64,000 nucleotides of DNA. Source: Salinigranum salinum. GTDB lineage: Archaea; Halobacteriota; Halobacteria; Halobacteriales; Haloferacaceae. Shown here piece by piece: positions 34,515 to 43,689 of the stretch. The notes beneath the pieces were generated by a model. It searched no databases. It had not been told where the DNA came from and worked only from the letters and a program-made list of their open reading frames with translations. The stretch covers positions 1,178,001 to 1,242,000 of the forward strand of contig NZ_VTOJ01000001.1 of NCBI RefSeq assembly GCF_009176545.1. Reading direction: 5' to 3'. How positions within the stretch are numbered: position 1 is the stretch's first letter; every line of letters begins with the position of its first letter. The position numbers were made by a program, and so were the translations under genes.

Positions 34515-36290
34515 ATGAGCGTCCCCGAACACGAACGCGAGTGGTGGAAGGAGGCAGTCGTCTACCAGATCTACCCTCGCTCGTTCAACGACACCGACGG
34601 TGACGGCGTCGGCGACCTCTCCGGCGTCGTCGAGAAACTCGACTACCTCGACGACCTCGGCGTCGACGTCGTCTGGCTCTGTCCGGTCTACGAGTCGCCG
34701 AACGTCGACAACGGCTACGACGTCGCCGACTACCACGCGATCCTCGACACGTTCGGGACGATGAGCGACTGGGAGCAGTTGCTCGACGGACTACACGATC
34801 GCGGGATGAAGCTGATCATGGACCTCGTGGTGAACCACACGTCGGACGAACACGAGTGGTTCGTGAAGTCGCGCGCCGGCGATCCCGACTACGACGACTA
34901 CTACTGGTGGCGCGAGGGCGAACCCGTCACCGAGACGGCGTACGACGAGGGGCTGTACGACCCCGCCGACTACGGCCTCCCGAGAGAGGCCCGCGAACGG
35001 CCGCCGAACGACTGGGAGTCGTTCTTCGGGGGGCCGGCGTGGACGTACGACGACGAGCGCGGGGAGTGGTATCTCCACCTGTTCGACCGGAAACAGCCGG
35101 ATCTCAACTGGGAACACGAGCGAGTTCGCGAGGAGGTGTTCGAGCTGATGGAGTGGTGGTTCGAGAAGGGGATCGACGGCTTCCGGATGGACGTCATCAA
35201 CCTCATCTCCAAACCCGACGACCTCCCCGACGGCGCGGACGACGACGCGATCGTCCGCGGTGCCGACCAGTTCGTCAACGGACCCCGCGTCCACGAGTAC
35301 GTCCGGGCGATCCACGACGAGGCCGTCCCCGACGGCGCGATGACCGTCGGCGAGATGGTCGAACTGAGCGTCGACGAGGCCGCGACGTTCCTCGGCGACG
35401 ACGGGGACGGGATGAGCATGGCGTTCAATTTCGACCACATGCGCCTGGACTTCGGACCCGAGGGCGGCCGCTGGTCGCGGGGCGACTGGTCCGTTCGGGA
35501 GTTGAAGGGGACGATCTCCCGGTGGCAGACGGGGCTCGACGGTCGGGGGTGGAACTCGCTGTATCTGAACAACCACGACGAGCCGCGGATGGTGTCGCGG
35601 TTCGGCGACGACGGCGTCTTCAGGAGAGAGTCGGCGACACTGCTCGCGACGCTCCTGTACACCCTGCAGGGGACGCCGTACCTCTACCAGGGCGAGGAGA
35701 TCGGCATGACCAACTACCCGTTCACCTCCTTCGAAGAGATCCGGGACGTGGACACGCTGAAGAACGTCGAGGCGCTCGAACGCGAGGGACGGTTCACGAG
35801 CGACGACGACCTCCTCGAACTCGTTCGCTATCGCTCTCGGGACAACGCGCGGACGCCGATGCAGTGGTCCGCAGAGGAGCACGCGGGTTTCACCGAGGGA
35901 GAGCCGTGGATCGGCGTCAACCCCAACTACGAGGAGATCAACGTCGAGGCCGCGCGCGCGGACAGCGAGTCGGTGTGGCACTACTACCGCGACCTGATCG
36001 ACCTCCGCCACGAGGAGGACGTCCTCGTCTACGGCTCGTACGATCTCCTCCTCCCCGAACATCGGTGTCTCTGGGCGTTCACACGCACCCTGACGGACGA
36101 CGCGGGCGAGGTCGGAGAACGGACGCTGACGGTGCTCAACGTCGGGAGCGACGAGACCGTCTTCGAGCCACCCGCCGACGTCGCCGGCGACGCGGCGGAG
36201 TTGCTCATCGCGAACTACGCGGTCGACTCGACGACCGTCGAGCGGGAGACGCTTCGGCCGTGGGAGGCACGAGTGTACCGGTTGCAGTAG
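34515..36290 (+). CDS. GH13 alpha-glucosidase, copy 3
   Basis: A 591-residue GH13 enzyme. Region I DLVVNHTSDEHEW, region II DGFRMDVINLISKPDD (nucleophile Asp226), region III MTVGEMVE, region IV YLNNHDEPRMVSRFGDD. It has an extra insertion near residues 142-160 (TETAYDEGLYDPADYGLP) that copies 1 and 2 lack, near the active-site entrance in related folds, which may change substrate preference. A 124-base gap with an A-run (ggaaaaaagag) precedes it, so it may have its own promoter. Start at ATG 34515. Confidence 0.93.
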   Translation: MSVPEHEREWWKEAVVYQIYPRSFNDTDGDGVGDLSGVVEKLDYLDDLGVDVVWLCPVYESPNVDNGYDVADYHAILDTFGTMSDWEQLLDGLHDRGMKLIMDLVVNHTSDEHEWFVKSRAGDPDYDDYYWWREGEPVTETAYDEGLYDPADYGLPREARERPPNDWESFFGGPAWTYDDERGEWYLHLFDRKQPDLNWEHERVREEVFELMEWWFEKGIDGFRMDVINLISKPDDLPDGADDDAIVRGADQFVNGPRVHEYVRAIHDEAVPDGAMTVGEMVELSVDEAATFLGDDGDGMSMAFNFDHMRLDFGPEGGRWSRGDWSVRELKGTISRWQTGLDGRGWNSLYLNNHDEPRMVSRFGDDGVFRRESATLLATLLYTLQGTPYLYQGEEIGMTNYPFTSFEEIRDVDTLKNVEALEREGRFTSDDDLLELVRYRSRDNARTPMQWSAEEHAGFTEGEPWIGVNPNYEEINVEAARADSESVWHYYRDLIDLRHEEDVLVYGSYDLLLPEHRCLWAFTRTLTDDAGEVGERTLTVLNVGSDETVFEPPADVAGDAAELLIANYAVDSTTVERETLRPWEARVYRLQ

Positions 36291-36676
36291 GCTCGTCGAG
36301 ACGCCGGGAGGAGTGATGGCGAACTGGCGGCACTCGTGTCCCGCTCACGACGCGATGTGCCGCGCTCGCGTGTCGCGCCGTCGTGGGTCGTCAGGTCATC
36401 CCGTGCCGCGGTGAACCAGGGTTGAGTCGGGTTCGTATTTAAGCCCTCGTGCCGGGCGACTCGCAAGTGCGCTCTCACGGGTGTCCCACCGCTGGCGGTC
36501 GCGGACGCGCGACCGGCAGGCGACTGTCGGACACTCGGCCGTCCTTCGGCGGGTCTGTCTCGTCGGAACCGGTCATACTGCCCCCGGCGTGAGGTGCCCG
36601 TCGACGCCGTCTCCGTGCGCACACTCGACGGAGCCCGGACGCAACCGGTGGCGCAGCCACTGCCGCAGGATCGCAA
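36291..36676. other. Intergenic region
   Basis: A 386-base gap between convergent genes. A clear TATA-like tatttaag at 36437-36444 has no obvious gene downstream on either strand; it could drive an unannotated RNA or be a relic. No convincing ORF. Confidence 0.4.
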
Positions 36677-37108
36677 TCACCGTCTGAGTGGGACGAACCC
36701 CGTCACCAAGACGATAGCGTAGCCGAACAGGAGGATCGCACCGAAGTTTACAACCGCTTCCGTCGACATCGCTGGGAAGACAGTCCCTGCAAACAGGACC
36801 AAGAGGACGTCCAGGAACATCCCCGGGATGGACATGAGTGCAGCGGCGCTCCGCCGTGCGTCGGTCGAGAGTCCGAGCCACCAGTACACTGGGTACGTCA
36901 CTGCGGCCATGAGCGGGAGTACCGAGAGGAAGAACCCGGTGAGTAGCAGTGGGTTCGTCGGGGAGAGGAGCACGTGACCAGCGAGACGGAGTAGGACGGC
37001 AATAGAGAGCCAGACACTCAGTCCCCAGAGGATCAACCACCGGCTGGTGGTTCCGTCGAGTGACACGCTCGCTGAACTGGTCGTCGTCCCACTATCAGTA
37101 GAGTGCAT
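36677..37108 (-). CDS. DUF5367-like four-helix membrane protein
   Basis: A 143-residue membrane protein with four helices. The segment MSIPGMFLDVLLVLFAGTVFP and the terminal ILLFGYAIVLVTGFVPL resemble the DUF5367 family, whose members often sit beside small regulators or SRPBCC proteins. Start at ATG 37108, overlapping the preceding SRPBCC gene by 14 bases; the two are coupled. Function unknown. Confidence 0.75.
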   Translation of the reverse strand: MHSTDSGTTTSSASVSLDGTTSRWLILWGLSVWLSIAVLLRLAGHVLLSPTNPLLLTGFFLSVLPLMAAVTYPVYWWLGLSTDARRSAAALMSIPGMFLDVLLVLFAGTVFPAMSTEAVVNFGAILLFGYAIVLVTGFVPLRR

Positions 37109-37610
37109 TGACACCTCTGTTACTGCGGGTTTCGTCCGTGTCTGTTCGCGTCTCGTCGGCCATCCGTGAGCGTATTTCGTCCTCCCAGCGGTCGAATATC
37201 GTCTCGATGATTCCGGGAGCGATGTACTCGAAGTACTTCGAGATGAGTACACCGAGCGGCCCGTACCGCGGGTCGAAGTCGAACGTGATGGTCATACGGA
37301 CACCGTCATCGTCTTCTGAGAGTCGCCACTCTCCGTCCATACGAGTGAAAAACCGCCGGTGGAACACGCTACTCTCGACGTGGACCGAGACGGCGAACGC
37401 TTGCCCATCTTCCCAGTGGGTACACGTTTCCGTCCACTCGTTCCCGTTCGCATCGACACAGCGACGAATCATTCCTTCGCCCTCCCCCTCGACGACCGCG
37501 ACCGTCGAGAGGTTCGGCGCGACTTCTCCGTACAGCTCCTGGTCGGTGATGACGTCCCAGACGATCGCTCGCGGGGCGTCTACCGTTCTGTGCATACTGA
37601 TCGTGGTCAT
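37095..37610 (-). CDS. SRPBCC family (START/Bet v1-like) protein
   Basis: A 171-residue helix-grip protein with a hydrophobic ligand cavity. Family cues: MHRTVDAPRAIVWDVITDQE at the N-terminus, CTHWEDGQAFAVSVHVES in the middle, and TITFDFDPRYGPLGVLISKY before the long C-terminal helix. Related proteins include polyketide cyclase/dehydrase-like members. The start at ATG 37610 is 93 bases below the stop of the zinc-ribbon regulator; a TATA-like catttatttcc (minus strand) lies around 37645-37655. Confidence 0.85.
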   Translation of the reverse strand: MTTISMHRTVDAPRAIVWDVITDQELYGEVAPNLSTVAVVEGEGEGMIRRCVDANGNEWTETCTHWEDGQAFAVSVHVESSVFHRRFFTRMDGEWRLSEDDDGVRMTITFDFDPRYGPLGVLISKYFEYIAPGIIETIFDRWEDEIRSRMADETRTDTDETRSNRGVNALY

Positions 37611-37703
37611 TGGATGGTGCAACTGAACACAGGCCGCTCGTGGAAATAAATGATCGCAGAATGATAGTTCTGTAATCCCCGTTACCGAAGATCCGTTTTG
37701 TCG

Positions 37704-38561
37704 TCACTCCGACCGTTCGACGCCGACGACGTCCATACGCTCGTCGAGAGTCAGTTCGAGCGCGTGCCCGTCGGACCGAATCGTGATCCTTGCCGTCCAC
37801 GGGTCTTTGGAGATCACTTCTTCGGAGAACTCCCGCGCGAGCGCCCGCATCCGCCAGTACGGCAGCTCCGTCACGTCGACACCCCCGTCGTAGAAGAACG
37901 AGATCGTCGCAGGGTGGGACACGACGTGGCCGAACAGCGGAACACGTGCCTCGTACTTGCAGTTCTCACAGCGATGTATCGTCGCGACGTCGTCCGCTCC
38001 CTCGGTACCCTGGTTGAGAACGTCCATCGTCATCTCGCAGGCGCAGTTCGGACAGATTCCATCCATCGCGAGGCCAAACCGTGATCGGGTCCAGCGATCG
38101 AACACGCTCGCAAACCCCTCCGGTGATCGACCGTCGAGGCCCGCCGGCGGGAACTCGTTCCACATCACCACTGCCCCGCACTCCTCGCATTCGATGACGC
38201 CGTACTCGTCGTACCGGACGACGAGTGTGCCACCACAATCCGTACACTGGGCATCGATCGGAGCCGGCCCGATTTCTGCGTGCTGCGTGATCGATCCCGC
38301 CATCACCGCCCGCACGACTTCGCGGCCAGCCTGGGTTAGTCTGTAGCCCTCTTCACTCTTCGAGAGGAAGTGACCGACGAGTTTGTTCAGATGGTAGTTG
38401 AATTTGCCACTGTCAGGACTCCCGACCCGTTCTCTGATCTCGGAGAACGTGTTCGTCTCTTCGGCGGACTCCCAGACTGCTCGAAGAATCGCCGTTCGCA
38501 TCTGATCGCCCAGGAGCCAGAAGGCTTCGTCCGGAGAGAGCCCCTCCTCGTCGGATTCCAT
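37704..38561 (-). CDS. Winged-helix regulator with zinc-ribbon motifs
   Basis: A 285-residue protein with the same architecture as the one at 26119. The N-terminal winged helix (DEAFWLLGDQMRTAILRAVW; DSGKFNYHLNKLVGHFLSKS) matches that protein in the FNYHL...LVG core. CxxC pairs: CTDCGG with CEECGA, then CPNCAC with CENCKY. It lacks the long acidic tail. A TATA-like cattatgc on the minus strand lies near 38590, about 30 bases before the ATG at 38561. It probably regulates the SRPBCC/DUF5367 pair below it; this is inferred. Confidence 0.85.
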   Translation of the reverse strand: MESDEEGLSPDEAFWLLGDQMRTAILRAVWESAEETNTFSEIRERVGSPDSGKFNYHLNKLVGHFLSKSEEGYRLTQAGREVVRAVMAGSITQHAEIGPAPIDAQCTDCGGTLVVRYDEYGVIECEECGAVVMWNEFPPAGLDGRSPEGFASVFDRWTRSRFGLAMDGICPNCACEMTMDVLNQGTEGADDVATIHRCENCKYEARVPLFGHVVSHPATISFFYDGGVDVTELPYWRMRALAREFSEEVISKDPWTARITIRSDGHALELTLDERMDVVGVERSE

Positions 38562-39138
38562 ACCGGGGTATCGATGACGAACGGCATAATGCCACACGAA
38601 GCTGTGGGAGAACCCGCTCGGCGATCTGAACCCGAGCGGTTCGGTGAGACACCTGGGAGGCAGGACGACTGCCGCTGGTGACAGCCGAGACCACCAGTGG
38701 TCGGAATCGTCGCGAGCCAGCGCGAGTCACGTGTGAATCCGATCTGCCCGCCGACCTCCTCGGGGTGTCCGACGACCTCGGCTCCGACGTCTTCGTAGGT
38801 GAGTTCGACCAGTGCGCACACGACGAGTGAGACGATGGCTGTCGAACTGTTGCCGTGTGGGAGGGGCGACTAGAGGTCCACCCACGGTTCTTCGTTCGCC
38901 CGCTCAGTTCGCTCGCCAGCGGGTCGTGATCGCTGTCACTCGTGTTCGGAAGACGTGGTTGTCGAGGGGGTGTGTCCGACAGCCCCGCGCCTCTCCCGGG
39001 AGCGACAGACCCGACGGCGAATCGCATGTCAGCTAACGAGTGGTTCCCGATACGTCGGCGATAGACGCTGCTGTCGTACGTGACGAGGCGATCGAACAGG
39101 CTCCTTTTGAACTCCGGTTGCGTACACACCCTCAACAG
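38562..39138. other. Long intergenic region with a possible gene remnant
   Basis: A 577-base divergent gap. On the minus strand from an ATG at 38821 the first ~45 codons read MCALVELTYEDVGAEVVGHP then EEVGGQIGFTRDSRWLATIP, with strongly G/C third positions, then coding character is lost. This may be a gene stub. Promoters for the two flanking genes lie at the edges. Confidence 0.35.
39103..39111 (+). promoter_or_regulatory. TATA-like box for hisF
   Basis: ccttttgaa lies 28-36 bases before the hisF ATG, consistent with a leaderless message. Confidence 0.4.
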
Positions 39139-39960
39139 ATGACGTTAACGAAGCGAATCATCCCCTGTATCGACGTCGACCTCGACGACGAGGGGAACGC
39201 GGCCGTCTACACGGGAGTCAACTTCGAGGACCTCAAGTACACCGGCGATCCCGTCGAGATGGCAAAACGGTACAACGAGGCCGGCGCCGACGAGTTCGTC
39301 TTCCTCGACATCACCGCCTCGGCCGAGGGGAGAGAGACGATGCTGGACACCGTCTCTCGCGTCGCCGACGAGGTGTTCATCCCGCTCACCGTCGGGGGCG
39401 GTATCCGCACGAAGGACGACATCAAAGAGACGCTCCGGGCGGGCGCGGACAAGGTGTCGATCAACACCGCCGCACTCGACCGCCCCGAGATCATCGACGA
39501 GGGCGCGCGCGCGTTCGGCTCGCAGTGTATCGTCATCTCGGTCGACGCGCGCCGCCGCTACGACGAGGCCGGCGAGTACTACGAGCAGGTCGACGGTGAG
39601 TCCTGCTGGTTCGAGTGCACGGTCAAAGGTGGCCGCGAAGGGACCGACATCGACGTGGTCGAGTGGTCCGAAGCGGCCGAGTCCCGCGGGGCGGGCGAGC
39701 TCTTCGTCAACAGCATCGACACGGACGGCACGAAGGACGGCTACGACATCCCGCTCACGAAGGCGGTCTGTGACGCGGTCTCGACGCCGGTCATCGCCTC
39801 GTCGGGCTGTGGCGGCCCGGAACACGCCTACGAGGTGTTCACGGAGGCGAACGCCGACGCCGCGCTCGCGGCGTCGATCTTCCACTTCGACGAGTACACC
39901 GTCCGCGACGTCAAGGAGTACCTCGACGAACACGGGGTGCCGGTCCGACTCGAGGACTGA
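39139..39960 (+). CDS. hisF: Imidazole glycerol phosphate synthase subunit HisF
   Basis: A 273-residue cyclase subunit of IGP synthase in histidine biosynthesis, converting PRFAR and ammonia (from HisH) to IGP and AICAR. TIM-barrel half-barrel motifs: [15 protein letters not shown] (first catalytic Asp), [14 protein letters not shown] (phosphate site), [14 protein letters not shown] (second catalytic Asp region), [16 protein letters not shown] and [13 protein letters not shown] (second phosphate site). It is slightly longer than the bacterial enzyme because of an acidic insertion. hisH is not adjacent, as is common in haloarchaea. Confidence 0.96.
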   Translation: MTLTKRIIPCIDVDLDDEGNAAVYTGVNFEDLKYTGDPVEMAKRYNEAGADEFVFLDITASAEGRETMLDTVSRVADEVFIPLTVGGGIRTKDDIKETLRAGADKVSINTAALDRPEIIDEGARAFGSQCIVISVDARRRYDEAGEYYEQVDGESCWFECTVKGGREGTDIDVVEWSEAAESRGAGELFVNSIDTDGTKDGYDIPLTKAVCDAVSTPVIASSGCGGPEHAYEVFTEANADAALAASIFHFDEYTVRDVKEYLDEHGVPVRLED

Positions 39961-40014
39961 GCATGCGGCGTGGTAGCGTATGAACTAAGCCGCTCCGCTC
40001 ACGTCTCGTCGTCC

Positions 40015-40848
40015 GTGCGCCTCATCTACCCCGCCTTCACCGCCGCGATGGCGCTCGCGTCGCTGGTCTGTCTCCTCGACGCCCGCGAGTCGCGCGACCG
40101 GACCATCCTGTACGCGACCGCCGTCGTCTACGGACTCGTGCTCGAGAAGGCCACCATCGTCTTCTTCGACGCGTACACCTACCCGGCCGCGTCGTACGTG
40201 TTCGACGCGTTCGGCATCCCGCTGGCCATCGGGCTCGGCTGGTCGGCGGTCATCTACGCGGGGATCGCCACCGCCGAGAGAGTCGGACTGACCACGTCGC
40301 TCCCCGCCTTCACCGCGCTGTACGCTCTGCACGTCGATCTCGCGATGGACGCCGTCGCCATCCGCGTCCCGTTCTGGGAGTGGACGCCGCCGGGGCCGTG
40401 GTTCGGCGTCCCCCTCGGCAACTTCTTCGGCTGGTTCTGCGTCGCCCTGCTGTTCCCCCTCTGGTTCCGGACGCTCCGTCGGCGAACCGCGAATCCGCTG
40501 GTTCTCGGCGGCGGCACGCTCGTCGGATCGCTCGTCACCCTGCAACTCCTCTTGGAGGTGTGGGTGCGGACGGTCGATTCGGTCACGCTGGGTGCCAGCA
40601 TCCTCCTCGTGCTGGGTGCCGGAGCGACCGCTCTCGTCGTCCGCGACAGCCCGCGGTTCGACGTGACCCCGCCCCGGACGGCGTTCGTCGTCGCGCTCGT
40701 CTACCACGGCTTCTTCCTCGCCGTCCTCTTCGCCACCGGCATCCACCGGACGACGCCGCCGCTCGTGATCGTCTCGGGCGGGATGCTCCTCCTCGGACTC
40801 GCCGTCCACGTTCGGCCGGGCGACCTCGGACGATCGGTGCGGCCGTGA
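40015..40848 (+). CDS. Carotenoid biosynthesis (CruF/DUF422)-type membrane protein
   Basis: A 277-residue protein with about seven to eight membrane helices. Family-like motifs are FDAFGIPLAIGLGWSAVIYA, DLAMDAVAIRVPFWEWTPPG and FGVPLGNFFGWFCVALLFP, close to the carotenoid 1,2-hydratase (CruF) family that includes haloarchaeal bisanhydrobacterioruberin hydratase. No other carotenoid gene is nearby, so the role is uncertain and a paralogue with another function is possible. GTG at 40015 was chosen because a TATA-like tatgaactaag lies about 30 bases upstream; GTG 39970 is the longer alternative. Confidence 0.7.
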   Translation: MRLIYPAFTAAMALASLVCLLDARESRDRTILYATAVVYGLVLEKATIVFFDAYTYPAASYVFDAFGIPLAIGLGWSAVIYAGIATAERVGLTTSLPAFTALYALHVDLAMDAVAIRVPFWEWTPPGPWFGVPLGNFFGWFCVALLFPLWFRTLRRRTANPLVLGGGTLVGSLVTLQLLLEVWVRTVDSVTLGASILLVLGAGATALVVRDSPRFDVTPPRTAFVVALVYHGFFLAVLFATGIHRTTPPLVIVSGGMLLLGLAVHVRPGDLGRSVRP

Positions 40849-40929
40849 CTTCTGAGGTACCCCGTCGGGGGAAGACGCGCCGCGCGGCGAACTCGGCAGG
40901 TGACGTCGAACGAGAGAACCGAGAACCGA

Positions 40930-41214
40930 TTACAGCGCCGCCTCGAACGCGTCGCGGAACTCCCGTGTGGTCTCCTGCACGCGGCCCGCAGCGTCGGCGA
41001 GCGCGTCGAGCGGGTCGACGCCGGACTCGGTCTTCAGCGTCAGGATCGGTTCGGTCTGCCCACCGGACTGTTCGGGGTTGACGTCGTACGTCGCCGCCGC
41101 GACGCCGGGTGTCTCCAGCAGACTCCCCTTGAGGACGTTCATGAACGTGTGGTCCTCTCCAGCGACCTCGATGCGGAGTTGTTCGTCAGTCTTGTCGATG
41201 ACCCGCAGTTCCAT
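40930..41214 (-). CDS. rpoL: DNA-directed RNA polymerase subunit L
   Basis: A 94-residue RpoL (Rpb11-like) subunit that dimerises with RpoD to nucleate polymerase assembly. Visible features: [40 protein letters not shown], the acidic [20 protein letters not shown], and the C-terminal dimerisation helix. Length is normal. Convergent with the CruF-like gene. Confidence 0.95.
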   Translation of the reverse strand: MELRVIDKTDEQLRIEVAGEDHTFMNVLKGSLLETPGVAAATYDVNPEQSGGQTEPILTLKTESGVDPLDALADAAGRVQETTREFRDAFEAAL

Positions 41215-41359
41215 ACACTCACTTCCCCGGTGACGCGTTTCAACGTTTCGTGTCCCGCGCGCTCTCCCCCGCCTCCCGTTCCGTCGCGACCGTCCGTTCG
41301 GCTCGTCGCACCGGTCGTCGACGGACGGGATAAGTCGTCAGTGGGCGTGAGAGCGGTCC

Positions 41360-42397
41360 TCAGCGAGCAGGAAAGAGGCTGTCGACCCGAACGTCCGTGT
41401 CGACCAGCGCGTACGCGTCCCCGTCGCGTTCGACGACGCCCGCGTGGGCGAGGTGGTCGAGGTGGGCCCAGGCTTCACCCGGACCGTGCAGGATGTGGAT
41501 CCCCTCGAGGCCGCCGAACAGGTGGGCGGAGACCGTCCAGACGTCGCAGGGGCCGTGTGTCGACAGGACGTCGACGACACGTCGCGTCCGCTCCCTGTGG
41601 TGGTCGAGGATCGTCCGTGCCCGTTCGGCGGGCGCGTCGATCGCGTCGCGATGTCCGGGCCACACGCGCCGCCACCCGGCGTCGGCGACGCGTTCGAGGC
41701 TCTCGACGTACCGCTGCAGCGGCGCGTCGACGCGGAGATCCGCCCCGCCGACGTTCGGCGTATACTTCGGGAGGACGACGTCGCCGACGAACGCCTCGCG
41801 ACCCTCGGCGGCGTCGAACGCGAACCCGCAGAGGCCGGCGGCGTGGCCCGGCAGGTGGACGACGTCGAGGACGGAGCCGCCGATCCACAGACGGTCGCCG
41901 TCGGTGAACGGGGTCACGTCGACCGGCTCACCCTGCGCCCCGGCGTGCGAGTCGAGGAACGAACGGAGCTCCCCGCGTGGTCCGTCGGGGATCCGCCACT
42001 CCTCGAATCGGCGCTCCTCGAGGGCGTGATACCGGTCCCACGCCGTCTCCTCGCCCGCGACGAGCGACGCGTCGGCCGCGTGGACGTGGACGGTCGCGTC
42101 GCTGGCGGCCTGGATCTCTCCCGCCAGTCCCGCGTGGTCGGCGTGCCAGTGCGTGAGCACGACGTCGTCGACGTCCGCGATGGCGTAGCCGTATTCGGCC
42201 AGCCCCGCCTCGAGTTCGGCGCGCGTCTCCTGGGTCGAGACCCCGGCGTCGACGAGTCCCAGCCGCTCGTCCGCGCCCGTCCCGCCGAGGACGTAGACGT
42301 CGTTCAGCCCCTCGAAGACGGTGTTGCCGAGCTGGATCCGGCGGACGGTCGCGACCTCGTGACCGTCGTCGGGACTGCCGGGTCGGTCTCCGGTCAT
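41360..42397 (-). CDS. Metallo-beta-lactamase fold hydrolase
   Basis: A 345-residue MBL-fold hydrolase. The zinc-binding motif is VVLTHWHADHAGLAGE (HxHxDH), with the next ligands in VVHLPGHAAGLCGFAF and AFVGDVVLPKYTP, and the last His in RVWPGHRDAID. A C-terminal winged-helix-like extension (ERTRRVVDVLSTHGPCDVWT, LDHLAHAGVVERDG) matches the LACTB2-like hydrolases, some of which cleave RNA or thioesters. The ATG at 42397 removes an implausible extension. Substrate unknown. Confidence 0.9.
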   Translation of the reverse strand: MTGDRPGSPDDGHEVATVRRIQLGNTVFEGLNDVYVLGGTGADERLGLVDAGVSTQETRAELEAGLAEYGYAIADVDDVVLTHWHADHAGLAGEIQAASDATVHVHAADASLVAGEETAWDRYHALEERRFEEWRIPDGPRGELRSFLDSHAGAQGEPVDVTPFTDGDRLWIGGSVLDVVHLPGHAAGLCGFAFDAAEGREAFVGDVVLPKYTPNVGGADLRVDAPLQRYVESLERVADAGWRRVWPGHRDAIDAPAERARTILDHHRERTRRVVDVLSTHGPCDVWTVSAHLFGGLEGIHILHGPGEAWAHLDHLAHAGVVERDGDAYALVDTDVRVDSLFPAR

Positions 42398-42838
42398 GTA
42401 CTTCGTCCCCGTGGCGTGGTAATGAGCGTTTTCACCGCCACCGATCCCCGCCTCTCCCGTCCACGCTCGGCGTGCGACCAGCGGACGGACGAGGGCAGCC
42501 ATCGCTCGGGAGGACGGAGGCAAACGGGGACCGCGTCGGACGCGGGCCCCGGACTGACCAAGCCACTGCGAGGAGCACCAGTCCTGCAGGTGCCTGACGC
42601 GCCCGGCGGAGTCGGTACCACGCGCGCCATGAAGTCGTTAGACGGATGTATTGAAAAAGGTGGTGTTAGTGCCAATTACGACCATATATCCGTTTCAAGA
42701 CGAAAGAATCGTGTGTTACTATGCCATCTTGTTGAATACGAACGACTCAGTTCCACACAGACGTCGACGTGCGGTCCGTCCGACGTTCGGAGACACTCCT
42801 CTCCGAACGCGCCCCGTCGACACTGGCGACGACCGTGG
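42398..42838. other. Intergenic region with an A+T-rich island and a hairpin
   Basis: A 441-base gap between two minus-strand genes. An A+T-rich patch at about 42640-42750 (containing catatatcc and ttgaaaaagg) contrasts with the surrounding DNA. A perfect 10-bp inverted repeat sits at 42784-42809. No convincing ORF. Confidence 0.45.
42784..42809 (-). terminator. Perfect 10-bp stem, possible transcript-end hairpin
   Basis: CGTTCGGAGA and TCTCCGAACG flank a six-base loop, 30-55 bases after the stop of the uracil-DNA glycosylase-like gene (minus strand). It could be a processing or termination hairpin, or a protein-binding palindrome. No T-run follows. Confidence 0.4.
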
Positions 42839-43468
42839 TCACCGAACGTGGTACGGCTGATCGCCGGCGATGAACCGTCCGAGATCGACCTCGCGGCGGT
42901 AGTCGGTCCGCTGGAGCTCTCGGAGCCCGGCCACGAGGCGGTCGTGGTGCGTGTCGTCCCACTCGGCGGGGTCGACAACCGGGACGACGAGAAAGCCCGA
43001 TCCACGGAGTTCGGTGCCGTGCAGCGCGTCCATGTCCAGCGGCGGGTCGACCGCCCGGGCGGTGTAGTTTTTCAGGACGTGCGCGGTCGCCCGGGGACCG
43101 ACGGGGACGAGCACGTGCGCGGCGATCGCGCGGAGTTCGGCGTCGAAGTACCGCTCCATCTCGGTGTACGACGCCTCGTCGGGCGTCCCGTCGGTCGGCA
43201 CACACATGTGGAGGTACGAGAGGAAGGTCCGCTCGACGTCCGGTTCGTCGCCCGCCGTCTCGAGGAGTCCCGCGGCGACCAGCGCGTCCTGCAACCGGTA
43301 GCCGGCGTCGTTCGTGAACGGGACCCCGGTCTCGGCCCCACCGTGGACGCCCGGATGGTCGCCGACGACGTGGAAGTGGGCGTTGGCGTCGCCGTAGCCG
43401 GGGACGTACCGTGGACACGGCGGCTCCATACCGAAGGGGTTCCTGATTCGATCCGTGACGTTCCTCAC
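42839..43468 (-). CDS. Uracil-DNA glycosylase family protein
   Basis: A 209-residue protein of the UDG superfamily. Motif 1 is recognisable as HFHVVGDHPGVHGGAETGVP followed by FTNDAGYRLQDAL, the catalytic loop plus the glycine-Pro-Phe segment. VPVGPRATAHVLKNYT fits the central strand. The family removes uracil or acts on other damaged bases; some members have unknown substrates. No four-cysteine Fe-S cluster pattern is visible, so it is not a typical family 4/5 enzyme. Confidence 0.8.
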   Translation of the reverse strand: MRNVTDRIRNPFGMEPPCPRYVPGYGDANAHFHVVGDHPGVHGGAETGVPFTNDAGYRLQDALVAAGLLETAGDEPDVERTFLSYLHMCVPTDGTPDEASYTEMERYFDAELRAIAAHVLVPVGPRATAHVLKNYTARAVDPPLDMDALHGTELRGSGFLVVPVVDPAEWDDTHHDRLVAGLRELQRTDYRREVDLGRFIAGDQPYHVR

Positions 43469-43689
43469 GGCACGGCGTACGGCGGGGATGACTAAATCGG
43501 TCCGGTTTCGGGACGGTCGGTCACGTGGAACGCATCCGACCGGGTTCGCGACGGGCGCGACACCGACGGAGGGGCGGACGAGCGCGAGACGTGGGCACGG
43601 ACTCGACGAGAGAGCAGCGATACGAGACGAGAAGCGTCCGGGTGGCCGAGGCGACGACGTACTCCGGTCTCACGCGTTCGTTCCCGGTG

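Noticed and set aside
38413-39135. 240-codon minus-strand ORF
   Set aside because: Ser/Arg-rich shadow-like sequence overlapping a promoter region and the start of a real gene; only a different frame from 38821 shows brief coding character.
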